From NCBI GenBank assembly GCA_035379625.1, contig DAOSVM010000016.1, positions 1 to 52,205 on the forward strand: a stretch of DNA of 52,205 nucleotides, written 5' to 3'. Shown here piece after piece: positions 7,714 through 17,086 of the stretch. The notes under the pieces were generated by a model, which was given only the letters and a program-made list of their open reading frames with translations, did no database searches and had not been told where the DNA came from. This DNA comes from DAOSCP01 sp035379625. Its GTDB lineage: Bacteria > Bacteroidota > Ignavibacteria > Ignavibacteriales > DAOSCP01. The position numbers were made by a program, and so were the translations under genes. Numbering within the stretch: the first letter of the stretch is position 1; each line of letters starts with the position of its first letter.

Positions 7714-9267
7714 TTATAGTGGAATTAATCCATGTTTTTTCTGAGGTCTCAATTCACGTTTAGTAGTACATGATTCAAGAGCTATTGAAATATAATTTCT
7801 AGTAAATTTAGGTTCAATAACAGCATCCACCATACCTTTTTTAGCTGCTTGATAAGGTGTAGCAAACTCGTTTCTATATTCTTCAATCAATTCTTTTCTT
7901 TTTTGAGTAGGATCAGCAGCTTTTTGGATTTCTTTTTTATACAAAACGGATACAGCGCCTTCAGCTCCCATTACAGCAATTTCAGCGGTTGGCCAAGCAG
8001 CCACTCTATCGGCACCAAGACTTTTAGCACACATAGCTAAATATGCACCACCGTATGCTTTACGTGTTATAACAGTAATCTTTGGTACAGTTGCAGCAGA
8101 ATAAGCAAATAGCATTTTGGCGCCATGTCTGATAATTCCGCCATATTCTTGTTCAATACCTGGCATAAACCCTGGTGTATCTGTAAATGTAATGATTGGA
8201 ATATTAAAAGCATTACAAAAGCGAATAAATCTGGCAGCTTTATCTGAACTATCAATATCTAAGCAACCAGCTAAGTAATTAGGCTGATTAGCAACAACGC
8301 CAACTGATCTACCATTCAATCTAGCAAAAGCAATAATTATATTTTGTGCAAAATCTTTTTGCACTTCTAAAATACTATCTTTATCAAATACTCTTTCTAA
8401 TAAAATTCGCATATCATAAGGAATAGTTGGATCATCAGGCAAAAGAGTATTTAAGAATTCATCCTCAACTAATTCTAATTCTTCTTTAGGTTCATATGGT
8501 GGATCTTCAGTATTATTATTAGGGATATAAGATAATAATTTTTTACAAATTTCGATTGCTTCTTCGTCATTTTCAGCAACAAAATGTATATTACCGCTTT
8601 TTGTAGCGTGAGCAATAGCACCGCCTAATTCTTCAACATCAATTTCTCTTCCAGTAACTTCTTTTATAACATCAGGGCCAGTGATAAACATTTTACCACT
8701 TCCTTTGACCATAATAATAAAATCCATTAAAGCAGGTGAATAGGCTGCACCACCTGCACAAGGGCCGGAAATAATAGCAATTTGAGGGACTAAACCAGAA
8801 AGTAAAGTATTATTGTAAAAAATTGTACCATAGCCACGCAAAGAATCAACACCTTCTTGAATTCTAGCGCCACCACTATCATTAATTGTTATGAGTGGAA
8901 TACCATTTTTGTAAGCTTGTTGTGCAATTTCAGAAATCTTCCAAGCATGTTTCCAACCTACACTACCACCCATAACAGTAAAATCTTGAGATGCAACGCA
9001 AACAGGCCTACCACTTATTGCACCAATAGCAGTAACAACTCCATCAGCAGGAAATTCTTTTTCGGCAAGGCCAAACTTTGTACATTCATGTTCAACAAAA
9101 CCATAAAGTTCATCATAAAAACCGTTATCAAAAAGTAGGTTTAATCTTTCTCTTGCTGTTAGTTTACCTGCTTTGTGTTGGGCCTCTATTTTTTCAGGGC
9201 CTCCCATTGCAAGTAATTTCTTTTGTTTTTCTTGCAATTGTTTAATTTTTTCGGATACACTCCCCAT
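7714..9267 (-). CDS. Acyl-CoA carboxyltransferase subunit, probable methylmalonyl-CoA decarboxylase alpha (MmdA/PccB type)
   Basis: Transfers the carboxyl group of an acyl-CoA, most likely methylmalonyl-CoA, to biotin. The 517-residue length is typical of PccB/MmdA. Blocks include HEC near residue 58, NDSGGARIQEGVDSLRGYG (acyl-CoA pocket), GPCAGGAAYSPALMDF (oxyanion hole), TFTDTPGFMPGIEQEYGGII and KAYGGAYLAMCAKSLGAD. It is the first gene of the operon with gamma, biotin carrier and beta subunits; no biotin carboxylase gene is present, which supports a decarboxylase over an ATP-driven carboxylase. A role in propionate fermentation or in running the pump is inferred. Confidence 0.9.
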   Translation of the reverse strand: MGSVSEKIKQLQEKQKKLLAMGGPEKIEAQHKAGKLTARERLNLLFDNGFYDELYGFVEHECTKFGLAEKEFPADGVVTAIGAISGRPVCVASQDFTVMGGSVGWKHAWKISEIAQQAYKNGIPLITINDSGGARIQEGVDSLRGYGTIFYNNTLLSGLVPQIAIISGPCAGGAAYSPALMDFIIMVKGSGKMFITGPDVIKEVTGREIDVEELGGAIAHATKSGNIHFVAENDEEAIEICKKLLSYIPNNNTEDPPYEPKEELELVEDEFLNTLLPDDPTIPYDMRILLERVFDKDSILEVQKDFAQNIIIAFARLNGRSVGVVANQPNYLAGCLDIDSSDKAARFIRFCNAFNIPIITFTDTPGFMPGIEQEYGGIIRHGAKMLFAYSAATVPKITVITRKAYGGAYLAMCAKSLGADRVAAWPTAEIAVMGAEGAVSVLYKKEIQKAADPTQKRKELIEEYRNEFATPYQAAKKGMVDAVIEPKFTRNYISIALESCTTKRELRPQKKHGLIPL

Positions 9268-9358
9268 ACTACACCATTTATTGAATATTATTATTTACAA
9301 AAAAAATTTCTTAATTTAAATTTAATTATTTCTTAAAACAAATAAAAATAAATGAGTA

Positions 9359-11017
9359 TTATTTGATAAAAATTGACACTAAAAGCTGAGCAAATAAAAT
9401 TCTTAAAAAAGTTACAAATGGATATACTGTTGCATAACTTAAAACAGCATATTCGCTTTGATGAAAAGATTGAGCATAAGCCAATGCTGGTGGATCTGTA
9501 GTGATTCCAGCCATCATACCTGAAACAGAAAGATAGTTTAGTTTCAATTGCCTATATGAAATAATGCCAATCAACAATAAAGGTAAAATTGTAATAATTA
9601 ATCCAAGACAAATGTATTCAAGGCCAGTTCTACTAAATAATATTGTGAAATAATCAGAACCAACATTAAGACCAACGCTTGCTAAAAATAACAAAATACC
9701 TAAATCCCTTAACATCAAATTAACACCAGGTGTCATATAATTTTTTAAATTTAATTTAGGGCTATATTTTGACATAAGTATAGAAACTATGATAGTCCCA
9801 CCAGCTGCCCCAAGCTTAAATGCTGCAGGTAAGCCAGGGATTGGAATAGGAATATAACCAATAACAATACCTAGTAAAATACCTAAAAATATCGGAATAA
9901 GGTTTGGTTCATATAATTTTTTCTGTGAATGCCCAAAAAGTTTAACAATTTTTTCAATCTCTTCCTCTTCACCAACAATTCTAATGATATCTCCAAATTG
10001 AAGTGACATATCCGAATTAGGTAATAACTCAAGTCCCATTCTATAGATTCTAGTTATAGTAATCCCATATTTATTTATTAAATCTAGTTTATATAAAGGA
10101 ATGTTCAAAACTTCATCTTGAGTAACAATTATTTTTCTTGTAGTAACTTTACCATTATGTTTCGAAATATCCTCTTTAGTAATTTCACCTGAATTTTTGA
10201 TAATTTCATCTAAGTTAATTTTTTCACATATAACTAGAATAACATCATTTTGATTTAATTCAGTATCCTTATTAGGAATAATAATTTCACTCTCTTTTTT
10301 AACTCTTGAAATTATAAAATCGAAATTAAATTTAGTTTTAAAGTCAGTAATTTTAATATTATTTAAATCCGAATTTCTAATAATAATATTCGCTTTAACC
10401 AATTCTTTTTGATTTTTATTCAATTTACTAGCTTCAATTTCTATATCAACGTCAAATAATTTTTTGATTATTAACATTGATGATATAATACCTAAAATAC
10501 CAAAAGGATAAACTATCGCATATCCAACACCAACATTTTTTGTATATTGTGATAAACTTTGACCACCAATTTCTTTTAGCGCTTGCTGAGCCGCTCCCAA
10601 ACCTGGTGTATTTGTTATTGCACCTTGCAAAATTCCTACTAAAATTGATATATCCATATTAAAGATATAATAAAAAACTACCACACAGCAAACACTTAAG
10701 AATACGCCAAGAAATGCTAATAAATTATATTTCAAGCCTTCTTTTTTAAATGAATTGAAAAAACTAGGCCCTAGTTGATAACCTAATGCATAAACAAAAA
10801 GTATTAAACCAAATTCTTTAAATAATTCTATATGAGAATGATTCAAGTTAAAACCAATACTTTTAAAAATAATGCCAACAAATAAAGCAAAAGCTATTCC
10901 AAAAGATATTCCTTTAATTTTAATTTTACTTAACCAAAGGCCGAAAAGAATTACTAAAGCATAGACAAAAACTGTCTGAACAGCCTCTGAGGTAATGAAT
11001 AAAATTAAATTAGACAT
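9359..11017 (-). CDS. AspT/YidE/YbjL-family transporter with two RCK-C domains
   Basis: Membrane protein of 552 residues. Two membrane blocks (about 1-185 and 375-552) contain the internal-repeat motifs GAITNTPGLGAAQQ and GITTDPPALAYA. Between them lie two TrkA-C (RCK-C) domains, around residues 205-285 and 290-370, which in this family are regulatory ligand-binding modules. The fold is that of aspartate:alanine antiporter relatives, and the substrate of the YidE/YbjL branch is not known. It is the last gene of the eight-gene minus-strand run, 2 bases from the transpeptidase gene. A GGAG ribosome site precedes the ATG. Confidence 0.85.
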   Translation of the reverse strand: MSNLILFITSEAVQTVFVYALVILFGLWLSKIKIKGISFGIAFALFVGIIFKSIGFNLNHSHIELFKEFGLILFVYALGYQLGPSFFNSFKKEGLKYNLLAFLGVFLSVCCVVVFYYIFNMDISILVGILQGAITNTPGLGAAQQALKEIGGQSLSQYTKNVGVGYAIVYPFGILGIISSMLIIKKLFDVDIEIEASKLNKNQKELVKANIIIRNSDLNNIKITDFKTKFNFDFIISRVKKESEIIIPNKDTELNQNDVILVICEKINLDEIIKNSGEITKEDISKHNGKVTTRKIIVTQDEVLNIPLYKLDLINKYGITITRIYRMGLELLPNSDMSLQFGDIIRIVGEEEEIEKIVKLFGHSQKKLYEPNLIPIFLGILLGIVIGYIPIPIPGLPAAFKLGAAGGTIIVSILMSKYSPKLNLKNYMTPGVNLMLRDLGILLFLASVGLNVGSDYFTILFSRTGLEYICLGLIITILPLLLIGIISYRQLKLNYLSVSGMMAGITTDPPALAYAQSFHQSEYAVLSYATVYPFVTFLRILFAQLLVSIFIK

Positions 11018-11019
11018 TT

Positions 11020-11805
11020 CTACTCCATATTGTGATCAAAAGGTAAATTAAATATTTTTGAAATCTTTTTGTATTCAGTTATAGGTAGTTGAATTATAAT
11101 CGGATTTTTATTTTTATCTAGTAAATTTATAAGTTTTATAATATTTTCTTCACTAAGACTTGTACATCCACTAGTAGGAATATATTTTTCAGAATTTTTT
11201 CTATCCTTTAACCAAAGATGAATAAAAATACAAGAACCTAAACTAGGCTTAATATTTTCAGTATTATGCTCAATAACTATGCAAAATTTATATAAATCAG
11301 AATTATAAAATCTTAATCTTTCACGACTTTTCCAATCAATCTGTTTAATTGTATCGATATCAACAAGTTGATTATAATATTTTGAATTAACATCATCAAC
11401 GCAAAAAGTTGTTGAATCAGCCTGAAAATAATCTAGATTTATATTGAGAGAGTCTTTTTTGATATATCCAAAAGCTCTTTTTATTTTGAAAATCCCAGCT
11501 GGTGAACAACTATCGCCTTCTTGCTTTAATCTCCCTTTTAAATAATTTATATCGAGTAAACCTCTCCCCCAAGCTAAACCTTTGCTTGCTAAAACGACTG
11601 GTACATTTTCAATAACTTTGTTCCATTTGTTTTTTGATACTTCCCAAAAATACAATTTCCCTTCTGTTGTATTCCAATTTTTTGTAAGAACTAAAATTAT
11701 TTGCTTTGATTGAAATTTATTTTGCTTATACAATATATTAGGATACAGAATATTTGCACAAAAAAACAAAATTATAATTATTGATATTTTTTTAATTTTT
11801 TCCAT
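11020..11805 (-). CDS. L,D-transpeptidase (YkuD domain), exported
   Basis: Periplasmic peptidoglycan enzyme that forms L,D cross-links or attaches proteins to the wall. An uncleaved or cleaved signal segment covers residues 1-23. EGDSCSPAGIFKIKRAFGY (96-114), CVDDVNSKYYN (135-145) and SCIFIHLWL (191-199, His196), followed by PTSGCTSL with nucleophile Cys214, match the COG3786 branch, where the usual HGC is replaced by GC. Its start lies 28 bases inside the end of rarA; the signal peptide begins exactly at this ATG, so the overlap is probably real. Confidence 0.85.
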   Translation of the reverse strand: MEKIKKISIIIILFFCANILYPNILYKQNKFQSKQIILVLTKNWNTTEGKLYFWEVSKNKWNKVIENVPVVLASKGLAWGRGLLDINYLKGRLKQEGDSCSPAGIFKIKRAFGYIKKDSLNINLDYFQADSTTFCVDDVNSKYYNQLVDIDTIKQIDWKSRERLRFYNSDLYKFCIVIEHNTENIKPSLGSCIFIHLWLKDRKNSEKYIPTSGCTSLSEENIIKLINLLDKNKNPIIIQLPITEYKKISKIFNLPFDHNME

Positions 11806-13058
11806 AAAAAGCTCAATCTATCTTTAAGTTTTTTTTCCTGTCCTTGTTCTGTTGGGAAATAATATTGTTTACCTATTAGTTCATCTGGAAGAAAATTCAT
11901 TTCATAAAAATGATTTTCGTAATCATGTGCATAATGATAATTTTTACCGTATCCTAAATTTTTCATTAAAGAAGTTACAGCATTGCGTAAATGTAATGGA
12001 ACTTGATAAACTTTTCCATTTCTGACATCTGCAATAGCAGAATTTATTGCCATATATGAGGCATTACTCTTCGGAGAAGCAGCTAAAAATGTTGCACATT
12101 GAGCTAAAATAATTCTAGCCTCAGGCATACCTATTTTACTTACAGCATCAAATGTAGCATTAGCCAAAATTAAAGCATTTGGTGAAGCATTACCAATATC
12201 TTCAGACGCTAATATTATCATACGTCTAGCAATAAATAAAGGATCTTCTCCTGCTTCAAGCATCCTTGCAAGCCAATAAATAGCAGCATCAGGATCACTG
12301 CCTCTTAAACTTTTAATAAAAGCTGAAATTATATTATAATGTTCTTCACCATTCTTATCGTAATATAGCTTTTTATTCTGAATAATTTCATTTATTTTGT
12401 TCTCATCAATTATAATCTTTCCGTCATTTGAATTAAGCATAGCGAGTTCTAAAATATTTAATAAACTTCTTGCATCTCCACCAGAAATAAAAGCCAAATA
12501 TTCCTTATCAACGAATTCAATTTCTTTAGTAGATAGTATCTCATCTTCTTTTAAGGCTTTATCTATTAATTTGATTAAATTTTCTTTGCTTAAAGGATTT
12601 AAAGTATAAACGCGACACCTAGATAAAAGTGGTGAAATAATTTCAAATGAAGGATTTTCGGTAGTTGCACCAATTAAAATAATTAACCCTTTTTCAACTG
12701 GTTCCAATAGTGCATCTTGCTGAGCTTTATTAAATCTATGAATTTCATCGATAAAAAGTATTGTTTTTTTTTGGAAAAAAGTATTATTGCGAGCTTTTTC
12801 TAATACTTCACGAATTTCTTTAACACCAGAAGAAACTGCGTTCAATTGATAAAAATCGGCATTTAAATAGTTATTTATCAGTTTTGCAATTGTCGTTTTC
12901 CCAGATCCAGGAGGTCCCCATAAAATTAAAGAGGAAATAAAACCTTTATCTAACATTGTAGATAAAGTTTTTCCTTCACCAATCAGGTGTTCTTGCCCTA
13001 TAACATCTTTCAATGTTTTAGGACGCATCCGCTCTGCCAAAGGGACATTTATATCCAA
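11778..13058 (-). CDS. rarA: Replication-associated recombination protein A (AAA+ ATPase)
   Basis: RarA/MgsA, a clamp-loader-like AAA+ ATPase that acts at stalled replication forks. The 426 residues include VPLAERMRPKTLKDVIGQEH at the amino end, Walker A GPPGSGKTT (48-56), Walker B FIDEIHRF, the sensor block GATTENPSFE, and the carboxyl-terminal tetramerisation region with YHYAHDYENHFYEMNFLP. It lies 2 bases after the ftsB/divIC-like gene. Confidence 0.95.
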   Translation of the reverse strand: MDINVPLAERMRPKTLKDVIGQEHLIGEGKTLSTMLDKGFISSLILWGPPGSGKTTIAKLINNYLNADFYQLNAVSSGVKEIREVLEKARNNTFFQKKTILFIDEIHRFNKAQQDALLEPVEKGLIILIGATTENPSFEIISPLLSRCRVYTLNPLSKENLIKLIDKALKEDEILSTKEIEFVDKEYLAFISGGDARSLLNILELAMLNSNDGKIIIDENKINEIIQNKKLYYDKNGEEHYNIISAFIKSLRGSDPDAAIYWLARMLEAGEDPLFIARRMIILASEDIGNASPNALILANATFDAVSKIGMPEARIILAQCATFLAASPKSNASYMAINSAIADVRNGKVYQVPLHLRNAVTSLMKNLGYGKNYHYAHDYENHFYEMNFLPDELIGKQYYFPTEQGQEKKLKDRLSFLWKKLKKYQ

Positions 13059-13060
13059 AG

Positions 13061-13372
13061 TTATTTTTCCTTAATTTTTATTACTTCTTCTTCTGGTCTT
13101 GCCATTTCGTACTTTTCGCGTGCAATCTTTTCAAAAATCTGTAGTGCTTCTTTTGAATTTGGATTTTGCAGAACTTGTTCTCTATATTTTAATTCATCTA
13201 ATTCTTTTTGTTTTTGTTCCTTTAGTTTATATAAATCTTCTTTTTCTTTTTTAACTTGATAATATCTCGTCAAACCTGTTTTGTTAAACAATAAAAAAGT
13301 TAATGATATAATTAAAAGAAAAATAATAATTAAAGTTTTTATCCTTAAGGTTAAAATCTCTTTTTTAGCCAT
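13061..13372 (-). CDS. FtsB/DivIC-family septum formation initiator
   Basis: Small bitopic division protein of 103 residues: a short cytoplasmic amino end, one transmembrane helix (about 13-30, LIIIFLLIISLTFLLF), then a coiled coil (about 36-65, rich in Lys, Glu and Leu) and the tail REKYEMARPEEEVIKI. The EKYxMARPxEEVI-type ending is typical of DivIC/FtsB proteins of this phylum. In the divisome it would pair with FtsL and FtsQ. It overlaps ddl by 8 bases, a setting that fits cell-wall synthesis. Confidence 0.85.
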   Translation of the reverse strand: MAKKEILTLRIKTLIIIFLLIISLTFLLFNKTGLTRYYQVKKEKEDLYKLKEQKQKELDELKYREQVLQNPNSKEALQIFEKIAREKYEMARPEEEVIKIKEK

Positions 13373-14360
13373 TATTTTCTGCTAAGTTAATTATTTTTAA
13401 TACCAATTCATCATAATCTATACCAATAGCATTTGCCATTTTAGGGAAAAGACTTGTTTCAGTCATACCTGGTAAAGCATTTACTTCTAAGCAATAAAAA
13501 TTCCCATTTTCATCCATTAAGAAGTCAACTCTAGGAAAACCATAAGCTCCAAGTGCATCTACTGCTTTTTTGGCGAGATTTTGAATCTCTTTTGTCTGCT
13601 CTTTAGAAATATTAGCGGGGACTTCATATTCAGTCATCCCTTTTGTATATTTACATTGATAATCATAATACTCATGCTTTGGCTTTATTTCTAATGGAGG
13701 TAGAACTAAATCGCCTAAAACGCCAACAGTAAATTCTCGCCCTTTAATATATTTTTCAACTAAAATGTGACTTGAATATTTTGTAGCAAGTAATATACCA
13801 TTATTAATTTCCTCTACATCGTGACATATAGACATCCCAAAAGATGATCCTTCATTTACTGGTTTAATTACACAAGGTAAACCTATCTCCATTTGAATTT
13901 TTTCAATAATATTATTATCCTTTATAGTATCAATAAAAATCCATTTAGCAGTAGGAATTGAATTTTTTTCAAAAATAATTTTAGAAATTTTTTTATCCAT
14001 CGATAAAGCGCAAGAAAATGCCATTGATCCTGTATGCTTTATCCCCATAACCTCAAAAATATTTTGTATAAAACCATCTTCACCAAATTTACCATGTAAC
14101 ATGATAAAAGCCAAATCAATATGTTTAAATAAATCACTAGAAAATGTTTTAATAAAATTTCCAGATTCTATTTTATCTAAAGCTTTATTAAAATAATCTT
14201 CATTATTAGAGTATTGATTTAAACCGAGTGCAGGATCTATAACTTTTATATTAAAATCTTTATTTTTAATCAAAGAATTATAAACCCCAAAACCTGATTT
14301 TAATGATATCTCTCGCTCTGAGGAAATACCACCAACGACAAGCGCTATGTTTTTTTTCAT
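13365..14360 (-). CDS. ddl: D-alanine--D-alanine ligase
   Basis: ATP-grasp enzyme that joins two D-alanines for the peptidoglycan stem peptide. Starting at ATG 14360 it has 331 residues and begins MKKNIALVVGGISSEREISL, the normal Ddl amino end; an upstream ATG at 14387 would add nine residues that overlap the aldolase gene. Other landmarks are MLHGKFGEDGFIQ, CVIKPVNEGSSFGMS (ATP-grasp), GREFTVGVLGD, RVDFLMDENGNFYCLEVNALPGMTETSLFPKMA. The gap to the aldolase stop is one base. Confidence 0.93.
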   Translation of the reverse strand: MKKNIALVVGGISSEREISLKSGFGVYNSLIKNKDFNIKVIDPALGLNQYSNNEDYFNKALDKIESGNFIKTFSSDLFKHIDLAFIMLHGKFGEDGFIQNIFEVMGIKHTGSMAFSCALSMDKKISKIIFEKNSIPTAKWIFIDTIKDNNIIEKIQMEIGLPCVIKPVNEGSSFGMSICHDVEEINNGILLATKYSSHILVEKYIKGREFTVGVLGDLVLPPLEIKPKHEYYDYQCKYTKGMTEYEVPANISKEQTKEIQNLAKKAVDALGAYGFPRVDFLMDENGNFYCLEVNALPGMTETSLFPKMANAIGIDYDELVLKIINLAENNG

Positions 14361-14361
14361 T

Positions 14362-14994
14362 TTAGCTCTTATAAACAGTTTGTGCAATTATTTTTAATTG
14401 TTCTAATTGACTAGAAGTTAATTTTTTTATGTTTCCAAATTGTTTGGCTAATAAATAAATTTGAGCAAAATGTTCAAATTTTTCCATTCTATAATATGCC
14501 TCTTCTAATGTTTTACCTACTGTAACAGCACCATGATTTTTTAATATAAAAACATTTTTATCAATATATTTTTCAATACTTTTAGCCAATTCATGAGTCG
14601 AAGGCGTTTGATATTCACAAATAGCAATTTCGCCTAAATTCAAATAAACTTCTGGTAAAATTTCAACTTCAATTCTATCAATATCCAAAACTGACAATGT
14701 TGTTATATGTATAGGATGACAATGAATCACTGCTTTTACATCATCACGATTTTTATAAAAAATACTATGTATTTTATATTCTGTGGAAGGCTTATGATTA
14801 CCCGATACAATATTACCATCAAAATCAATGAGTACAATATCTTCCTCAGTTAGCTCGCCTTTACATTTTGCAGTACGAGTGATAAAATAAGTCTTTTCAT
14901 CATTTTTTGCAGAAATATTTCCATCGTAAGCAGCAACATAACCATTTTGATAGATTTTCTTAGAAATTTCCACTATTTTATCTTTTCGAAACAT
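14362..14994 (-). CDS. Class II aldolase/adducin family protein
   Basis: Zinc-dependent aldolase fold of 210 residues, related to L-fuculose-1-phosphate aldolase. Visible active-site residues are Glu72 (STEYKIH), His91 and His93 (IHCHPIH) and His154 (LKNHG), the classic metal set. YDGNISAK (23-30) is the phosphate-binding loop. The substrate is unknown; sugar phosphate aldolase or a methylthioribulose-type dehydratase are both possible. The start overlaps the Gfo/Idh gene by 17 bases, so it is translated from the same transcript. Confidence 0.85.
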   Translation of the reverse strand: MFRKDKIVEISKKIYQNGYVAAYDGNISAKNDEKTYFITRTAKCKGELTEEDIVLIDFDGNIVSGNHKPSTEYKIHSIFYKNRDDVKAVIHCHPIHITTLSVLDIDRIEVEILPEVYLNLGEIAICEYQTPSTHELAKSIEKYIDKNVFILKNHGAVTVGKTLEEAYYRMEKFEHFAQIYLLAKQFGNIKKLTSSQLEQLKIIAQTVYKS

Positions 14995-15979
14995 TATTTA
15001 AAATATCCTCAATAATTAAAATATCTTTAAGTGATGCTTCAAATGTAAAAGGCGAATAACTTGATCTTCCTAAAAAATTCCTTTGAATTTCTCTCAGTTC
15101 TAAAAGTAAATTATTAGCTTTTTTACGAAGAACAAGTTTCAACTGACCTTGTTTATAAATGTTCATCACGGTTTTACCATTTCTATTATGCACTAAATTA
15201 TCTATTACAATAGTTCCTTCATAACCTGTAATTTTAATACTATTGATTGCTTTTTTAGCACAAAAGCCAACATTTATATTTGCCACACCACCATCATCAA
15301 AAAGTAACTGAGCAGATGCAAAATCTTCAACTTCATTTTGATAAATTAAATTATCCATGTATGAATTATTAAGTTTAAAATCACCTTTTACAAATCTAAT
15401 AAGTGATAAAAGATGAGGAGCTAAATCGTAAACAGGCCCACCACCACTTTGTTTTTCATATCTATAATTGTTATTTGGAGGATAATTTACAATATAATCT
15501 GCAGAAATACTGATAATTTTACCAATATAGTTATTGTTTATTAAATCAGCAGCTTTTTTAACAATTGGATTGTATAAATAAGGTAGATTAACATAAATTT
15601 TTGCACTATATTCTCGAGCCTTCTGTTCAACAATTTTAGCTTCTTTAGAATTCAAAACAATTGGTTTTTCTGTTAATATAAGTTTTTTACTTTCAATAGC
15701 TTTTAATAAATGCTCAAAATGCTCATTGTTTTTAGAAGAAAGATAAACAGCTTGTATATTTGAATTAAAAAAACCATCTATATTGTCATAATAATTTTCT
15801 ATTGAAAATTTATTTGCTAAATATTTAGACCTTTCAATATCTTTACTAAAAATTGAATTTATCTTTGCAGTTTTTAAATGCACAAAAGTAGGTAAAAAAG
15901 TATTCTCTGAATAATTTCCACAACCTATAACTCCCCAATTAATTTTTTTAAGGGATAAATTTTTTAATATTGTTTTCAT
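14978..15979 (-). CDS. Gfo/Idh/MocA family oxidoreductase
   Basis: NAD(P)-dependent sugar or cyclitol oxidoreductase of 333 residues. Rossmann motif INWGVIGCGNYSENTFLPTF starts at residue 14; LTEKPIVL carries the EKP motif with the catalytic-region lysine; SGGGPVYDLAPHLLSLIRF is the second family block. Substrate unknown. The start and the metF stop share ATGA, a translational-coupling overlap. Together with the class II aldolase it may form a small sugar-handling pair placed in an otherwise house-keeping operon. Confidence 0.85.
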   Translation of the reverse strand: MKTILKNLSLKKINWGVIGCGNYSENTFLPTFVHLKTAKINSIFSKDIERSKYLANKFSIENYYDNIDGFFNSNIQAVYLSSKNNEHFEHLLKAIESKKLILTEKPIVLNSKEAKIVEQKAREYSAKIYVNLPYLYNPIVKKAADLINNNYIGKIISISADYIVNYPPNNNYRYEKQSGGGPVYDLAPHLLSLIRFVKGDFKLNNSYMDNLIYQNEVEDFASAQLLFDDGGVANINVGFCAKKAINSIKITGYEGTIVIDNLVHNRNGKTVMNIYKQGQLKLVLRKKANNLLLELREIQRNFLGRSSYSPFTFEASLKDILIIEDILNNVSKR

Positions 15980-16926
15980 AATTTTAGTTTATCCATTATT
16001 AATTTAATAGGTTTGGGATTTAACATCACATAAAAATGAATTAAATTGTAGCCATGATTAAATAATTCTTCAATTTGTTTTAAAGCCCAATTTACACCAA
16101 CTTCAAGCACATGTTCATTTTTTGCTTCCATAACCTCATTAGCTAATTCATCAGGAATATCAATATAAAAATTTTTAGGAATAGATGTCAACTGTGTTTT
16201 TGTAGATAATATTTTAATACCTGGAATAATTGGAACATTAATACCTTTTGCTTTGGACATTTCCACAAAATCTAAGAATTTTTTATTATCAAAAAACATT
16301 TGAGTTACAATGTAACTAGCTCCAGCATCTACTTTTTCTTTCAAATGTTCTATATCTATACTTAAATTAGGAGCTTCAAAATGTTTTTCTGGATATCCAG
16401 CCACCCCAACACAAAAATCAGTTTTTTCAGCGTTTAGTAAATCTTTTTCAAGATAAACACCATTGTTTAAATCCATTATTTGTTTCACCAAATCCACAGC
16501 ATAATTATTTACACTACGCCCTAAACTTACAGGTTTTTTGAAAGAAGGCTCATCTCCACGTAATGCTAATACGTTTTGTATACCTAAATATCTTAACTCA
16601 ATTAAAAAATCTTCCGTTTCCTCTTTGGTAAAACCGTTACATAGTATATGCGGTACTGCATCAATATTATATTTGTTTTGTATCAAAGCACAAATACCTA
16701 AAGTCCCTGGTCGCTTTCTTTTTACTTTTCTTAAAACTCCGTTTGGTGTTTCATCATAAATCACCTCCGCAGGATGACTGGTTACATCAATAAATGGCGG
16801 ATTATATGCAGCTAATTGGTTAATTATTTCTAATAACTCAGCGATATTTCCACCCCTTAAAGGTGGTATAATTTCGAAACTTATTTTTGGCGATTTATTG
16901 TTTTGTAAGAAATCTGATACCTTCAT
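15976..16926 (-). CDS. metF: Methylenetetrahydrofolate reductase
   Basis: Reduces 5,10-methylene-THF to 5-methyl-THF, the methyl donor for methionine. TIM-barrel flavoprotein of 316 residues: KISFEIIPPLRGGN at the amino end (with the conserved Glu), DVTSHPAE, LALRGDEPSFKKP, FCVGVAGYPEKHFEAPN, YIVTQMFFDNKKFLDF, PIIPGIK and the terminal GYNLIHFYVMLNP. First gene of the eight-gene run and preceded by a good promoter match. No SAM riboswitch was seen in the 160-base leader region. Confidence 0.95.
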   Translation of the reverse strand: MKVSDFLQNNKSPKISFEIIPPLRGGNIAELLEIINQLAAYNPPFIDVTSHPAEVIYDETPNGVLRKVKRKRPGTLGICALIQNKYNIDAVPHILCNGFTKEETEDFLIELRYLGIQNVLALRGDEPSFKKPVSLGRSVNNYAVDLVKQIMDLNNGVYLEKDLLNAEKTDFCVGVAGYPEKHFEAPNLSIDIEHLKEKVDAGASYIVTQMFFDNKKFLDFVEMSKAKGINVPIIPGIKILSTKTQLTSIPKNFYIDIPDELANEVMEAKNEHVLEVGVNWALKQIEELFNHGYNLIHFYVMLNPKPIKLIMDKLKL

Positions 16927-16951
16927 TATACTCGAAATTTTGTTTATTTTA

Positions 16952-16982
16952 CAAACATAAGTTTTTTTAAAAAATTTTCAAA
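16952..16982 (-). promoter_or_regulatory. Bacteroidota-type promoter for the metF operon
   Basis: On the minus strand, TTTG (16979-16982), a 19-base spacer, then TATGTTTG (16952-16959), an exact TAnnTTTG -7 box. The predicted start point is near 16945, about 20 bases before the metF ATG. Confidence 0.6.
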
Positions 16983-17086
16983 ACATATTTAATTAAAATT
17001 CATTATCATAATATATTTAAAAACAATTTAATTTGTATATGCGAAATATTTTTTTTAATTTATACTCAAAAATTAGAGGTTAAAAA

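Noticed and set aside
7849..9138. Several plus-strand frames of 60-95 codons
   Set aside because: They are shadows of the carboxyltransferase gene, whose coding is certain from conserved blocks.
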